Shown: positions 54,404-64,000, counted from the stretch's first letter. The stretch: 64,000 bases of DNA from Symbiodinium sp. CCMP2592 (GCA_905221615.1 CAJNDT010005869.1:795733-859732), one strand, 5' to 3'. Notes: generated by a model not told the origin, from the sequence alone. Translations and numbers: made by a program.

Positions 54404-55437
54404 TTTTTTATTGGACGCTGAGCGAGCGGGCTCTGCTCATTGCGGGCGTGTGAGACTGCCTTTGCACCTGAGCAAAGGTCTGAGGGCAGAAATGCAAAGG
54501 GCCTGGGCCTGAGAGCACTGAGAACAGGCTAACGTAAGGAGAGAGCTACCCTACAAGCTACATCAGAGGCCAACTCATATTACTCAGGCGTGGGTGAGAA
54601 ACCCTCCGACACCCTCAGTGTCCTCGAACCAATGATTGATGAGCCGTACCCCGCGGGACCGTCACTCAGAGTGCCTGTTGCGTGGCGTCCCACTCATGGT
54701 CACTCTCAATCAGAGGCGATGGGCCGTAAGGTCGCAAAGGTGATGAGCACGTGGAACGGCTGCGGGATCCTGTCGTGCCGTCAATCCAAGAAACCCGAAG
54801 AAACCAGCCAAGCCCCCCGCCAAAAGCAACCCCGGCAAACCCAACCGAAACAGAAAATCCGAAGACGAGGCACCCTTGCAGCGGCTCCCACTCTTTTCTG
54901 ACTGGTGGATCGCACAGAGCTCCAATACTCTGAAACAATGAAGACATCAGCTCCGATGCTGATAAATCGCTTCAGCTGCTGCTGAAAACCACTGCCCCCC
55001 TGCAGACACAGGGTGGGAGGGTGGGAAAACAAGACTGCCGTCCGACAACACTGCAGGCACTCGAGCAAGACCACTCGAACTACACAGTGGCACACGGACA
55101 GCTGTAGCAATCACACATGTCACGCCACATGCAACAGCAAACAAGCCTTGCCTAGAAGGACACAAGGCACTCTCGGATCCCACTTCGTGCCCAGCAAGTG
55201 TTCACCCCGCTATAGTGCTGTTATCTGAGGTAGCTCCGCTTTTGTGGGCAAGCAGATTGCATCGGTGAACGATGTGGCACACCCTGGCGGTTAGCACACT
55301 GTGCCTAATAAGGCCGATTTCAGCCATTGGTCAGCTGTGTTGCTGACAGGCGTTGCCTTTCTGGAAAAGCAGCGAGCGTTGCCCGACTAGCATGACAGGT
55401 CTAGGCCGCTATTGCGCACAAACGCTGAGTAGAAGAG
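54404..55437 (-). other. LINE-B 3' untranslated region
   Basis: About 1.03 kb between the last stop (55438) and the A-rich tail. It contains CAGGTG-rich and GGCCTGGGCCTG sequence and no recognisable domain. Frames at 54590-54947 on either strand are not supported. Confidence 0.55.
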
Positions 55438-56463
55438 CTACGTCAGCCGTACAACTTGAGCAGCAAAACTGAGTGACAGCGTTCCTGCTCCCTGCCGTGC
55501 AGGCAGGTCGGTCCCACGGAGCCAGTGGGTCGCCCCCTCCCTGTAAAAGGAAGTAGGGGCCCCTGGCCGCAGGGGAACCCTCAGCTTAATCATCAGAAAC
55601 ATGGACTGGCATAGGGCCAGCCTCCGCTGGTCCTCGGAAGGCGACACTCGGAACAAGAGGGACGACTTGCACTTACACTTACACGGGGAGGACAACAGCG
55701 CAGGTGGCACTGTGCGAGGTAATGAGCCAAGTCGCACTAACAGCACACAACAGCCGTGGCGTGCTTGCCTGAGATCGGAATCGGAGGCCGGAACCGACGG
55801 ACGACCATCGTCCGTGCTGAACCAAGGTTGATCGGGGTTGCTCCTCCAAAGGGAGCGATAGTGTCCACTGTGCGGAGTGTCTCCTATATGAAAGACACAG
55901 GACTGGACCCATCCGTGCTCTAGTTGAACGAAGCCCGTCGGGGCCCACTGCGGGAGCTGAACAGGGCGATGTAGACCTGTTACGGCATAACTGAGCTTGC
56001 GACCTTCAACGAATCGTGCCACCGAGAGAACCACCAGCCGTTGCTTCCCTCGAAAAGCAGCGTACACTGGCTGACCGGACCACCGAGAGATCAGCTCCTG
56101 GAGTTCGTGAGAGCCAGCTGCAGTCGGAGCCGGCAGCAGGGCGAGCGGACCACCCTCATCCGTTACTTCAGTAGCGCGCCCATCCCTGACTTCCCAGGGT
56201 CTTGCGATTGGAAACCCAGTAATTCCAGCGAACAATGCTACCAGGAACTCCGAAGCATCTTGCTGTTGACCATCATAGCGCCAGGTGGGAGTGAGATGAC
56301 GAAGTGTGAAAGAGGCAGTCAGGGTAAAAGGGGAACCAGAGGCGGAGTCAGCCACTTCGTGGTGGAGGGAGGTGCTGGCTCTTCCGTGCTCAAGCAAGAT
56401 GCGCGTCGGCACCAATGCCGAAAGCGTAGAGTTGACATAGCACTAATTAGAGATATTGCGCAA
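55438..56463 (-). pseudogene. LINE-B C-terminal USP-like (peptidase C19) deubiquitinase domain
   Basis: USPs remove ubiquitin using a Cys-His-Asp/Asn site. Here the Cys box reads SLRNISN, stop, CYVNSTLSALV, against the family pattern GLxNxGNTCYMNSxLQAL. Only the Thr codon is replaced by TAG (56445-56443), and the catalytic Cys follows at 56442-56440. Next come YDGQQQDASEFLVALFAG (QQDA-EFL box), HELQELISRWSGQPVYAAF, RLVVLSVARFVEGRKLSYAV (the L-x-RF strand), and CVFHIGDTPHSGHYRSLW (GHY His box) with PWFSTDDGRPSV (the W-x-DD box). No CxxC zinc ribbon is seen. The frame is open from the TAG to a stop at 55438, with about 85 extra residues after the domain. Confidence 0.8.
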
Positions 56464-57290
56464 CGAGCGGGGAGCAGCGAGTGCTCCGTCCCTTGATCCT
56501 TCTGCCTCTGGATTCGGCGGCAAGGGGCCTGCAGGCGTTGCCTGGCGAGTCAGGGGCGTTGCTCCGACAGCGGTACTGCCGTCCTGTTTGGGAGCATGGC
56601 CCGGTGTCGCGCCAGCCATTGGCATGTACCTACGTAGCGGTCCACCCTGACAGCGGGAGAGATCATGAGCCAAGTCGTAGAACAGAATCTGAAACAGTAT
56701 CGGACACTGTGCCGGATGCTGCCTCCTGTCCGTAACCTGCTTGCGACAGCACGGACAGGGCATGCCCTTGACAAGGACCAGACCTGATTTGCTGCTCTGT
56801 GCTGTGGCAGCTGCCCCATGAGCCGCCCATTCGGGCTTGTGGGCCTGCCTGATGTGGGATTTGAGTTTGGTGTTGTCTGGAGTCCAGAACCCACACAGCA
56901 AGCAATAAGACATAAGGGTCCTGAGACTCATCCAACCTTCCTAGTTCAACAGCTGTGTGTGTAGTCAAGGTGTCATGCAAGCGCTGCTGCCTGGGATGCA
57001 ACCGGGGCATCAGCTGCGAGTCTGAGGGAGGGTGCGCCGCGTCATCCAGCTCCTTTAACCTAGCTGGCTCCGAACAGGCGCCAGATAGCAGGTGATCTTT
57101 TAAGCCCTTCATTTGAGGGAATTGCCTGTTGCAGGCTGCACACTTGGGGAGCCCTCCTACGGAGAGAGTGTGGGAAAAACCTCGAGGGACATATCTAAGA
57201 ACCGAGCCTGGATGCTTGCGGGCCTGGTGGGTGCGAAGACCAACCTCAGTGTCGAAGGCCTGAGCACACGTCGGACATGCGAAAGAGGGA
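56446..57290 (-). pseudogene. LINE-B zinc-finger region between RT and protease
   Basis: Fingers in order: CPTCAQAFDTEVGLRTHQAR with KH (C-x2-C-x12-H-x4-H, Cys codons at 57277-57266); CAACNRQFPQMKGLKDHLLS with GAC (C2HC); after a frameshift, CLLCGFWTPDNTKLKSHIRQ with AH (C2H2); and CPCCRKQVTDRRQHPAQC (C-x2-C with H and C). A Pro/Ala-rich linker (TRQATPAGPLPPNPEAEGSR) joins this directly, in the same frame, to the USP domain. Zinc fingers after RT are usual in this LINE class and likely bind nucleic acid. Confidence 0.75.
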
Positions 57291-58606
57291 GGGGCCTCCT
57301 GCTGGGCTGTGTCCTCGGAGAGTTGTTGCAGAACGTCTGCGTACCTGGCAGAGAGCGCCTCTGCTTAGGCGCTTGACACGATTGGCTTGTCTCGCCTGCA
57401 GCTTACAAACAGGATCCATGATCTCGTGGGAGGCATAGAGGTCAGTGGTCGATATGTGTGCAAGGTGCACTGGCTTGTTCAGTACAGCTCGGATTTTTCG
57501 AGCGTGCCAAGCCCGCAAGAGTTTGGCTGTCTCCAAAGTCAAGCCCACATCCACCAACCCAGAGGCCACGGTGGCCCAGACAGTACTATGCCAAATATGC
57601 AACCGCGATGCCGGCCCTGCCGTGCGTCTGTTGTGAACGAAGCGACGTACCTGCTGCAATTTGGCATTGCCCTCCTGCAACCGAAACTTGAGAGTAGCCT
57701 TCTCAAAGTTAGAGTAAGAGAGCACGACTCCGAGATACTTAAAGGTCGTCACCATCGGGAAGCCTTCGTGAGACTTGGACGCTCCCAGCCGCCACATCTT
57801 GTGGCGAGTACCGTCGGGCGCGGTGAGCCAATACGTGTGCTTGGATATGGCGCGTGGCGCCTGTTGGCCCTCGAGCTTTATCATGACGGTGCATTTAGCA
57901 CCATTGACAGCAAATCCATGACTGCGGACCAACTGCAACAGCTGCTCAATAAGAGCATGGGTCCTCCAATGAGTGGATTTCGCGGTGAACCGTCAGATCA
58001 TCCGCGTAGCCTGTGAGGTAATCCACCACAGCACGAGCACCGACAAGAGCTATGAGCTCCCGAAAGATGGTGCCCGTAAGCATGGAGAAAAGAGTAGGGG
58101 CAAGCTTACAACCCTGTTTAATGCCAGCTGTGGATTGGACTGTGTCCTCTTCACCCTGCGTGCGAAAGGTGTAAGCACTACCAGCATGTAATGAGGCGAC
58201 ATAGGTCCATTAGGTCCTGAGGGACTCCCGCATCCCGCAGGGTGTTGAGCAGGTCTGTCCTGCTCACCATGTCAAAGGCCTGTGACAAGTCCAGGGCAAA
58301 ACAGATACCACCTACCAGCTGGGGGCGAGTTCGCCCCGAGTGAAGCTGATGCCTGGTACGTCGGGCCTCCTGGCAGTTGCTGCGTACCTGAGTGACATGG
58401 CCAACGACCCTGCTCAAGGCATCGGAAAGACCACGTTGGGGTTGGTAGGCAAATTGTGGGAGACCCCGGAGATAGTCAGCCGTGTAGGGAGACAGCTGGT
58501 CTCTACAAGCCCCCGCCAAGCCTTTGCCATCCGGCCGAATGATGCCGAGTGGACGAAGGTTGCCAGGCTTCGTAGCCGGCTTGTTAGGCTTGGGAATAAA
58601 ACACAA
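57246..58606 (-). pseudogene. LINE-B reverse transcriptase domain, broken
   Basis: Blocks in order: LRPLGIIRPDGKGLAGACRD (fingers), LPQFAYQPQRGLSDALSRVV, motif A GICFALDLSQAFDMVSR (Asp at about 58290), LNTLRDAGVPQDLMDLCRLI, then after a frameshift near 58180 AYTFRTQGEEDTVQSTAGIK and motif B GIKQGCKLAPTLFSML, motif C GYADDLTVH (YADD codons 58008-57997), a one-base shift near 57960, then VRSHGFAVNGAKCTVMIKLE and FKYLGVVLSYSNFEKATLKF (thumb). All catalytic aspartates are retained. The single-base slips look like recent decay or assembly errors. Confidence 0.8.
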
Positions 58607-58607
58607 G

Positions 58608-60368
58608 TCAGCATTCTAAATTTAGAGGCGGCTGGAGAACCTCAGCAGCCGGCTTTGGGCGTTGCCCCCGAGATTGCAGCGTTGCTGCTAGCCCCGCTCC
58701 CGCATCTACCGAGCGCAGCCGCCAGGCAGCCGCCGGAGCCGAACCCTGCGGGACCGCCTTGTGCGGTCTAATGGAGCCGATGTGCTTGGCCAGCAAACCA
58801 GCCGGGATTTCCGGTAGCGATCCCACTTGGTGTTCGAGGGGAGGATGTCTGGCAAAGACCTGTTCCACGTGTTCGCGAAGCAAACGAAGCTCAGAGTGAG
58901 AATCCAAAAGCAGGCCATCCGGTCCCTGAAGCTGGGCCTTGATTTGCGGCTCCCATGGTCGGAGCTTCTTTAGGGTCTTATGCGCGATGTACGAATCGTG
59001 TCTGGCACACGCCTCGTCCACCTCTGCCTGAAAAGCTCGGTAACGTTCCTTCTTGGCTAGGTAGAGAGCCTGCTTATGCCAGCGACTCAGGTCCTCCAAA
59101 GACTGATCCAGGTCGGATAAAGTGGTGATGGAGTCCTCATGCAAGGAGCGGATGTGAGCGACTCTGTTCCACATGCGCAACGTCGCACGATGCTGAGCAG
59201 TTTCCGGAGCTTGTTGTGGCCGAGGCTTGGGAAAGAACAAAGCAGAGGCCTCCAGCAGCACCTGATTGACTTCATCAGGCGTGTGATTCCGAGAGGACAG
59301 ACGCTGGCCCACCCAGTCCTGCATGCGGCCGGCTATCGGCAGACCTGAACGGACAGCCGTCTCTAGAGCTTCCTTATGGAAGGTCAGGGGGGGGCAAGTG
59401 GGCTTAGGCAAATTCCAGTGCTGAGTGGGTCGGAGATGAGTCAAGACGGGAAGGTGGCCGCCTCGCTTCCACCTGCCGAGCTGAAGATCCTTGCATGGCC
59501 CAGACTGTTTTGCCGGACCCTTGGCCGAAGCCTCGGAGGTTAGCAGAAAGTCAATTTGCGAGCCCCGTCCATTCAAGAAGAAGGTGTGACCAGCGCCACA
59601 GGACCAAGTGTTAAGAGCTACCAACCGATGGGAGGAAACCAAAGCCTGGAACGGCTCATCCTGCATTTGAGCATGCTCCTTCCTTGTGCTACGCTGGCCC
59701 ACCAGACCCTCCTGCGGAGTCAAACGAGCGTCAAAATCGCCTGCCAAGAGAAAGGTATCCCTCGCCGGGATTGCCCGGATCGCTGCTGACAGATCGCGGA
59801 GCAAGTGTGAGCGGAGCGGTCTTCCTTGTTCTGCTGAGGAGACTTCTTAGAAGACCACGCATGTTGATAGACCGCAAAGACACATGCACGCGGGCCCCAA
59901 GCCACGGGAAAATGACCTGAATGAGCCTGCCGCGGCGTTGCTCTCGCCACCTAATCCGTTTCTTGTCTATCTGAGGAGAAAGGAGAACCATGACACCGTC
60001 CGCTCGACTTGTGTCATGAACAGCTGGCTGCGTGGCAGCGCCTTGCTTGGAGCGTTGCCCGGGAGCAGTTTTAGCTTTGGGTGCCCGGGCAGCCCCTTTT
60101 GTGGCGGAGCTCACGCAGTGCCAACCCTCACATCAAACTCTGCTGTTTCACTCCAGTGAGTTTCCTGCAAGACCAGAATGTCGCAGACATACTTGGCCTC
60201 CGTGCGAAGCCACGTCTTCACTTCTGTCCATTGTTGCATGCCAAGGTGCCCAGCGTTCCAGGAGAGAACACGAAGAGACTTGCTGGCACGACCGCCTCTC
60301 GGGCGCGAACGGAAACTGGCGCAGGGACCTGAAGGACCTGAAGGAGAAATCGTGGAGCCAGACAGCAC
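58608..60368 (-). pseudogene. LINE-B EEP (AP-like) endonuclease domain, broken
   Basis: The N-terminal part reads SLRVLSWNAGHLGMQQWTEV and DILVLQETHWSE (SxNxxG and QET boxes). Then, in two other frames, GVMVLLSPQIDKKRIRWREQ and CVFAVYQHAWSSKKSPQQNK follow. The last frame (59804-58608) gives TFLLAGDFDARLTPQEGLVG (GDFNA-like), FFLNGRGSQIDFLLTSEAS (xxIDFxL) and RGGHLPVLTHLRP, in the place of the usual SDHxPV box. After the endonuclease comes a charged helical linker toward RT. At least three frame changes show decay. The domain would nick DNA to prime reverse transcription. Confidence 0.75.
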
Positions 60369-60826
60369 GGGAGGGGAGGAGGGGAGGGCGGGGTGAGTCC
60401 ACTGCGGCGCAAATGTTCGGGCGTCAACGTACCATTCCGGTACGGGATGCTGTCTTGTGTTCTATGTACCTTATTGCAAGCCCTGCGAAAGGCTTTCTTG
60501 CGAATGCTCTCAAAAGAATGCTGGTGCATTGGCGATTGCGCCGTCCGCTAGTTTCGCCGGAAAGAGAGAACTCAATCCGACTCCCTTCACCCTGCGGAAA
60601 GGTGAAAACCACTACCGCTTACCTCATGCCAAGGTTGTATAACTGCAGACAGAGGCCCGGGAATTGGGACCCGGCAGATCACAGCGGCACGCGGCTCCGG
60701 GAATAGCTATGGCTCAGAAAAAGGACAGTCCCTTAAGCTTCGCAGAAGGGGGACGTTGCGAGCCTCTAGCGTTGGTACCCAGAGCCTTGTTAGCAAAGCT
60801 ACACAGCCTGCTGTGATCCGTAGCGG
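60369..60826 (-). other. LINE-B 5' leader
   Basis: About 460 bp upstream of the first endonuclease block, GC-rich, with no ORF1 visible. It contains a GAGGTAAGC donor-like and a TTTCCGCAG acceptor-like sequence, which may be coincidental. LINE-B thus appears to lack a separate ORF1 unless one is too decayed to read. Confidence 0.5.
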
Positions 60827-60886
60827 CTCCAGCAACAGCAACTGCAACAACAGCAACAACAGCAACAGCAGCAACAGCAGCAACAG

Positions 60887-60921
<35 letters not shown>

Positions 60922-60935
60922 ATAGTTTTAACAAT
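60827..60935. repeat. CAACAG/CAACAGCAG microsatellite, right flank and target duplicate of LINE-B
   Basis: Begins with CTCCAGCAACAGCAA (60827-60841), the duplicate of 54389-54403, and continues as (CAACAG)n and (CAGCAA)n. Poly-Leu and Asn/Ser open frames across it are artefacts. Confidence 0.85.
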
Positions 60936-61539
60936 AACAATGCATATGGTTATAGGATTGAAATGTTGAAGGGAACCAGTCGCGACAACCAACATGACTA
61001 TAGTTGAGTTTTGACTACCGGCAGGGTGTCAACAATAGTTTCATTTCAACCATAAGAGCAACAGCTAGAGCTCTCGGAATGTCGACAACCTAGCAGACCT
61101 AGCAGCTGGTTCAGCCATCGCAGGTCAGCCGTGAACTAGCACCAATCTTTCTTGCAACGCAGTGCATTGCATTCGTTGGCTCCATGTACTTTCTCGTCGC
61201 TGGTCTGATGTGACTGGCCTGATTTAATGCTTGCATGGCTCAAGGCTCATGTCAGGTTTATCGTGTCGGCAGGTTCTGAGGCGTGGAAATGATTTGGATG
61301 GAGTTGATAGTCAGGTCATCACAGCCCAAGCCTGAGTTGTTGCCTTCCTGATCCAGGGAGGTAGGGAAGTAGGTTTGTCGGCCTACCGTGATTAGGTGGT
61401 TACATAGCTGGTTTTCTGACGGGTACACAGGTCGGCTCTAGGAAGATAGATAGCTAGAGTTTGTAACTGCCATGTATGTGTATGTGTACACATTTGACCA
61501 AATAAAACCTGTAGATTGTACATAAATAATAATATATGG
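60936..61539. other. No gene recognised
   Basis: Unique sequence without open frames of note and without telomere-like tracts. Confidence 0.4.
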
Positions 61540-61559
61540 TAAAACACATCAACAGAGGT

Positions 61560-61735
61560 TACTTGCTTGCGTGCTTGCTTGCCTTGCTGGCCTTGCTTGC
61601 CTGCTTGCTTCCTTGCTTGATATTGATTGTTTGATTGGTTCATTGATTGATTGATTGTTTGATTGATTGGTTGATGGACGGGGTGAGCGAGTGAGTAAGT
61701 GAGTGAGTGAATGACTGGGTGAGTGGGTTGAGTTT
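61560..61735. repeat. Tetranucleotide block (TTGC, TTGA, GAGT)
   Basis: Successive imperfect runs of TTGC/CTTG, then TTGA/TGAT, then GAGT/GAGC. Confidence 0.85.
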
Positions 61736-62845
61736 GTTCATCATTAAAATTTGTTTGCATACCTTTGTCAATACACGAAAGATTGGCCTATTCATTTGTT
61801 GCTTCTGGGTTGGTTTACTGAACTTGTTCGTGTTCGGTTTATTCGTTATTTGCTAGTTTTGTGTGTGTGTGTTCGTTTTTTGATTTGTTCATTCGGTAGT
61901 TGACTGCTCATGTACGACCTATGTTCATACCTCTGCTGCGAACTTCAAACGTTTGTGCCTGGTTGTAGATATCTTCAGTACAAGCCGCCTGTCCGTTTCT
62001 TGAGACGAAAAGTGCGACTGGAAAGCGGACGTGATGCCGGGGTGGGTTTTCCAAAATGACACCAGCCAACCCTGGGCGCTGGTCGCGGAAGGTGCCAGGG
62101 GTTTTTGGGGGATAGAGTTTGGATTTGTTGTTGAGGGTTGATGGGTTCACGGCTTTGGGTTTTAATGTTAGGGTTTTAGGTTTGTGTGTTCTTGACACGC
62201 AAAAAGTGGCCGGCTCAAATCAATAGTTCGGGACGTCAGGGAGGTGTGAGAGGTCTGGTTGTAGGGAGGTGTTGGTGAAGGCATTGTAGGCTTCGGGATC
62301 AGCATTCATCCCGAATGTTGATTCCCTTAAACCACTCAGCCCTTTAAGCCCAAAGGGCCCAAATAATCCTTGGACCCATAATTAAACCCTTTTAGCCCTG
62401 AACTCCAAATCCTAAAACACCAAAACCCCAAAGCTCTTACGTCTTCGAAATGACATGGAAAGCCACGCAGGGACAGTCGCAAAAATGAGCCCTGTTAGAG
62501 CCAGGGTGTCGTACTTGCTACTTCCGCAGAGAGTGGAACCAGCATAGGTCCTCGCATCCTCAGCCGTAGCCCTGTGCCCGGTAATTAGATAATCCCTTTT
62601 CCAGAACTCCCTAAGCTCTTGAAAGGGGGAAACAAGCCCCCATATACCGTCTCTACAGCCTTGGCTCTGTAAGTCCGGAGACCTCAAAAAATTGAGACAG
62701 ACCGACTGTAGTGAGGCTGCTCGGCGATACCGTTTCTTTGGCTGCTGCTGCCGCTTGTCACGCAAGAGCGCGCAAGATTTCGCAGCCTCTTGCTGTCAAG
62801 AACCCTTCAGTTACAATAGCAACCCTATGTAATGTGACTTAAGTT
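61736..62845. other. Non-coding stretch
   Basis: A few telomere-like units near 62160-62180 and 62390-62430. A minus-strand frame at 62412-62765 is open but motif-free. Confidence 0.4.
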
Positions 62846-62930
62846 GTTTATTCCTTACTTAACTTGCACCCTTCAATGACAATCGGATCCCTACTATGAC
62901 TTAAGTTATGTTCCCTCATGAAGGGATGAA
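62846..62930. repeat. Dispersed repeat, copy 2 of 2
   Basis: Shares CGGATCCCTACTATGA and TTCCCTCATGAAGGGAT with 41628-41707. The ends CCCTTCA and GAAGGG suggest a short foldback. Confidence 0.55.
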
Positions 62931-63600
62931 GCCGAAGTCGTCAGCTGGCAGTTTGGGGCGCTCACATGGCTTGAAATCCACCCATCGCAATAGACGTGCT
63001 ATGTCCAACAAGTTAACAGCATTCTAGACCACGAGCAGCCGAAGCATTTGCCGTAGTACTTGGTGCTGCATGATGGTCGTCGTCGTCATCATTGTGGCTC
63101 TGCTCGTCACTAGCTCCCGAGGAGTCGTCCTATTTTCTGTATGCGAGCGGACGGCACACCAAGTGCATCAGCAGCTTTGATCTCTGAACGAATCTCACGA
63201 GTTGCGATTCATCTTCTCATTATGCTTCGTCGTCGTCATTCCTGTTATCCTCGCCCTCGTCCTGGCATACAGCACAGTCGAAGGGTCTGTGACCTGTGGT
63301 CGTAAGTTCAAGGATGAGGTTTTAGGGTTGAGGGCTTGTTTTGAGGTTTGGATGCGGATGCTGGCTTGTTGGAGGGATAGAGACGTATGCCTTCCTTGCT
63401 TGCTCGGGTATCTTGTAGGAACATGAAACATGATGCGATGCAGTCGCTGCTGTTTCGAGCCGCGTTCCGGCAACAAAGATAATTATGGTCCAGGGCGTAG
63501 TTTCATGGGTTAACACGCATTGCTGCATCCACCTGCATGTATACATGTTGGTTTACCATAACGGATTAGCCAGGAAAAGGGCCTGACATTCCGGTTTCAA

Positions 63601-63888
63601 CGTCTTACATCGCTGAATCCCGATTCAAGGTTGAGCCTGCGGCTGTGTTCAGCCGGCGCCGACTTGACGTCCAAATGCCAGGGTATACCAGCATTTGTGA
63701 ACCAGTTGCAATCGAACGAGCCTTTGAGCGAAGATCTGCAATACCTTGTCCGATACTTTGACGACAGTTCTGCTGGTTTCGTCATCAAAGATGTCAAACT
63801 CACGAGAGAAATCTTCCTAAAGGAGATGATCCTTTTCGCAGGCACCGCATCTGCACTTTTCACACTGATGTCGCGAATTTACATTTAG
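63601..63888 (+). CDS. Unrecognised coding-like frame at the right edge
   Basis: Open from about 63601 with a stop at 63886-63888. It reads LTSKCQGIPAFVNQLQSNEP, LSEDLQYLVRYFDDSSAGFV and IKDVKLTREIFLKEMILFAG, ending FTLMSRIYI. The sequence is well mixed, with a plausible helical fold and a hydrophobic last segment (ILFAGTASALFTLM). An in-frame ATG alternative or an upstream acceptor (GTTTCAACGTCTTACATCG region) cannot be resolved. It may be the last exon of a gene lying to the left. Confidence 0.4.
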   Translation, partial: RLTSLNPDSRLSLRLCSAGADLTSKCQGIPAFVNQLQSNEPLSEDLQYLVRYFDDSSAGFVIKDVKLTREIFLKEMILFAGTASALFTLMSRIYI

Positions 63889-64000
63889 AGTCTGAGCCCG
63901 CCCATGGGTTCCCCTATTCAACTGCATGCAGCCATTGAAGACAAATAGCTTAATAGCTTCTGCAGCCGCCCTCACCATGTGGTGGCGTGTGTGACGTTCG

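Larger units (their letters stand above)
54404..60826 (-). mobile_element. LINE-B: non-LTR retrotransposon with EEP, RT, zinc fingers and USP-like protease
   Basis: A ~6.4-kb element on the minus strand. On the plus strand its 3' end shows TTTTTTATT (an A-rich tail on the element strand) directly next to CTCCAGCAACAGCAA, and the same 15 bp lies beyond its 5' end, so both ends are defined by a likely target-site duplication inside a CAA/CAG microsatellite. Coding order: EEP endonuclease (about 60.35-58.95 kb), reverse transcriptase (58.6-57.3), C2H2-type zinc fingers (57.28-56.7), then a USP-like cysteine peptidase (56.46-55.7). A ~1-kb 3' untranslated part follows. Many frameshifts and one key stop make this copy inactive. 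Confidence 0.85.

Noticed and set aside
60707-61007. Poly-Leu, poly-Ala/Val and Asn/Ser-rich frames
   Set aside because: Microsatellite (CAACAG)n read in different frames.
1-64000. Assignment to Eimeria, which also has telomere-like octamers and CAG repeats
   Set aside because: Two non-LTR elements with dinoflagellate-type ORF1 and ORF2, and repeat-filled introns, fit a dinoflagellate better. A species was not assigned.

Overview
The window looks like nuclear DNA of a dinoflagellate, most likely of the Symbiodiniaceae type. This is an inference. It rests on two LINE retrotransposons whose ORF1, endonuclease, reverse transcriptase and C-terminal zinc-finger regions resemble the LINE proteins I know from Symbiodinium-like genomes. 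It also rests on degenerate TTTAGGG-type (telomere-like) tracts in both orientations and on exon-sized reading frames split by repeat-filled introns. I saw no bacterial operon, tRNA, rRNA or CRISPR array. Most long open frames here are not genes.

Layout. 1-10.6 kb: non-coding, with telomere-like tracts, TA microsatellites and short foldback (MITE-like) elements. 10.7-15.7 kb: an unrecognised multi-exon plus-strand gene (about seven exon-like pieces) ending in a basic TPKK-repeat tail; its largest putative intron holds a ~132-bp tandem array. 15.7-21.8 kb: repeats sharing a CATCTCAGCGC core, a second unrecognised two-exon plus-strand locus (18.1-20.7 kb), and a tandem array with the core GTCAGATTTCGGATA. 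21.8-33.3 kb: telomere-like tracts, a 94-bp minisatellite, a 178-bp duplication and many foldback elements. 33.3-41.4 kb: LINE-A, plus strand, a decayed ~8.1-kb non-LTR element inserted into a MITE and itself interrupted by ~2.35 kb of triplet and G-rich repeats. 41.4-54.4 kb: more foldback elements and telomere-like tracts, with weak exon-like pieces at 49.8-51.3 kb, including a Walker-A-like motif. 54.4-60.8 kb: LINE-B, minus strand, ~6.4 kb, flanked by a 15-bp direct repeat. 60.8-64 kb: microsatellites and one coding-like frame at the right edge.

The most interesting item is LINE-B. Downstream of its endonuclease, reverse transcriptase and zinc fingers it encodes what reads as a ubiquitin-specific protease (peptidase C19/USP) domain. 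A Cys box, a QQDASEFL box and a GHY His box with a trailing DD are all visible. The Cys box is broken by one in-frame TAG directly before the catalytic cysteine. A deubiquitinase-like module in a LINE polyprotein suggests that this lineage edits host ubiquitin signalling. This copy is dead, with several frameshifts.

The second theme is architecture. Around a dozen unrelated foldback families (85-160 bp, terminal inverted repeats) sit in telomere-like-repeat-rich DNA, while the exon-bearing blocks and the LINEs are nearly free of such tracts. Nesting (LINE-A in a MITE; a MITE in the 132-bp array) gives a relative order of insertions. All functional statements come from reading motifs by eye; no database search was possible.
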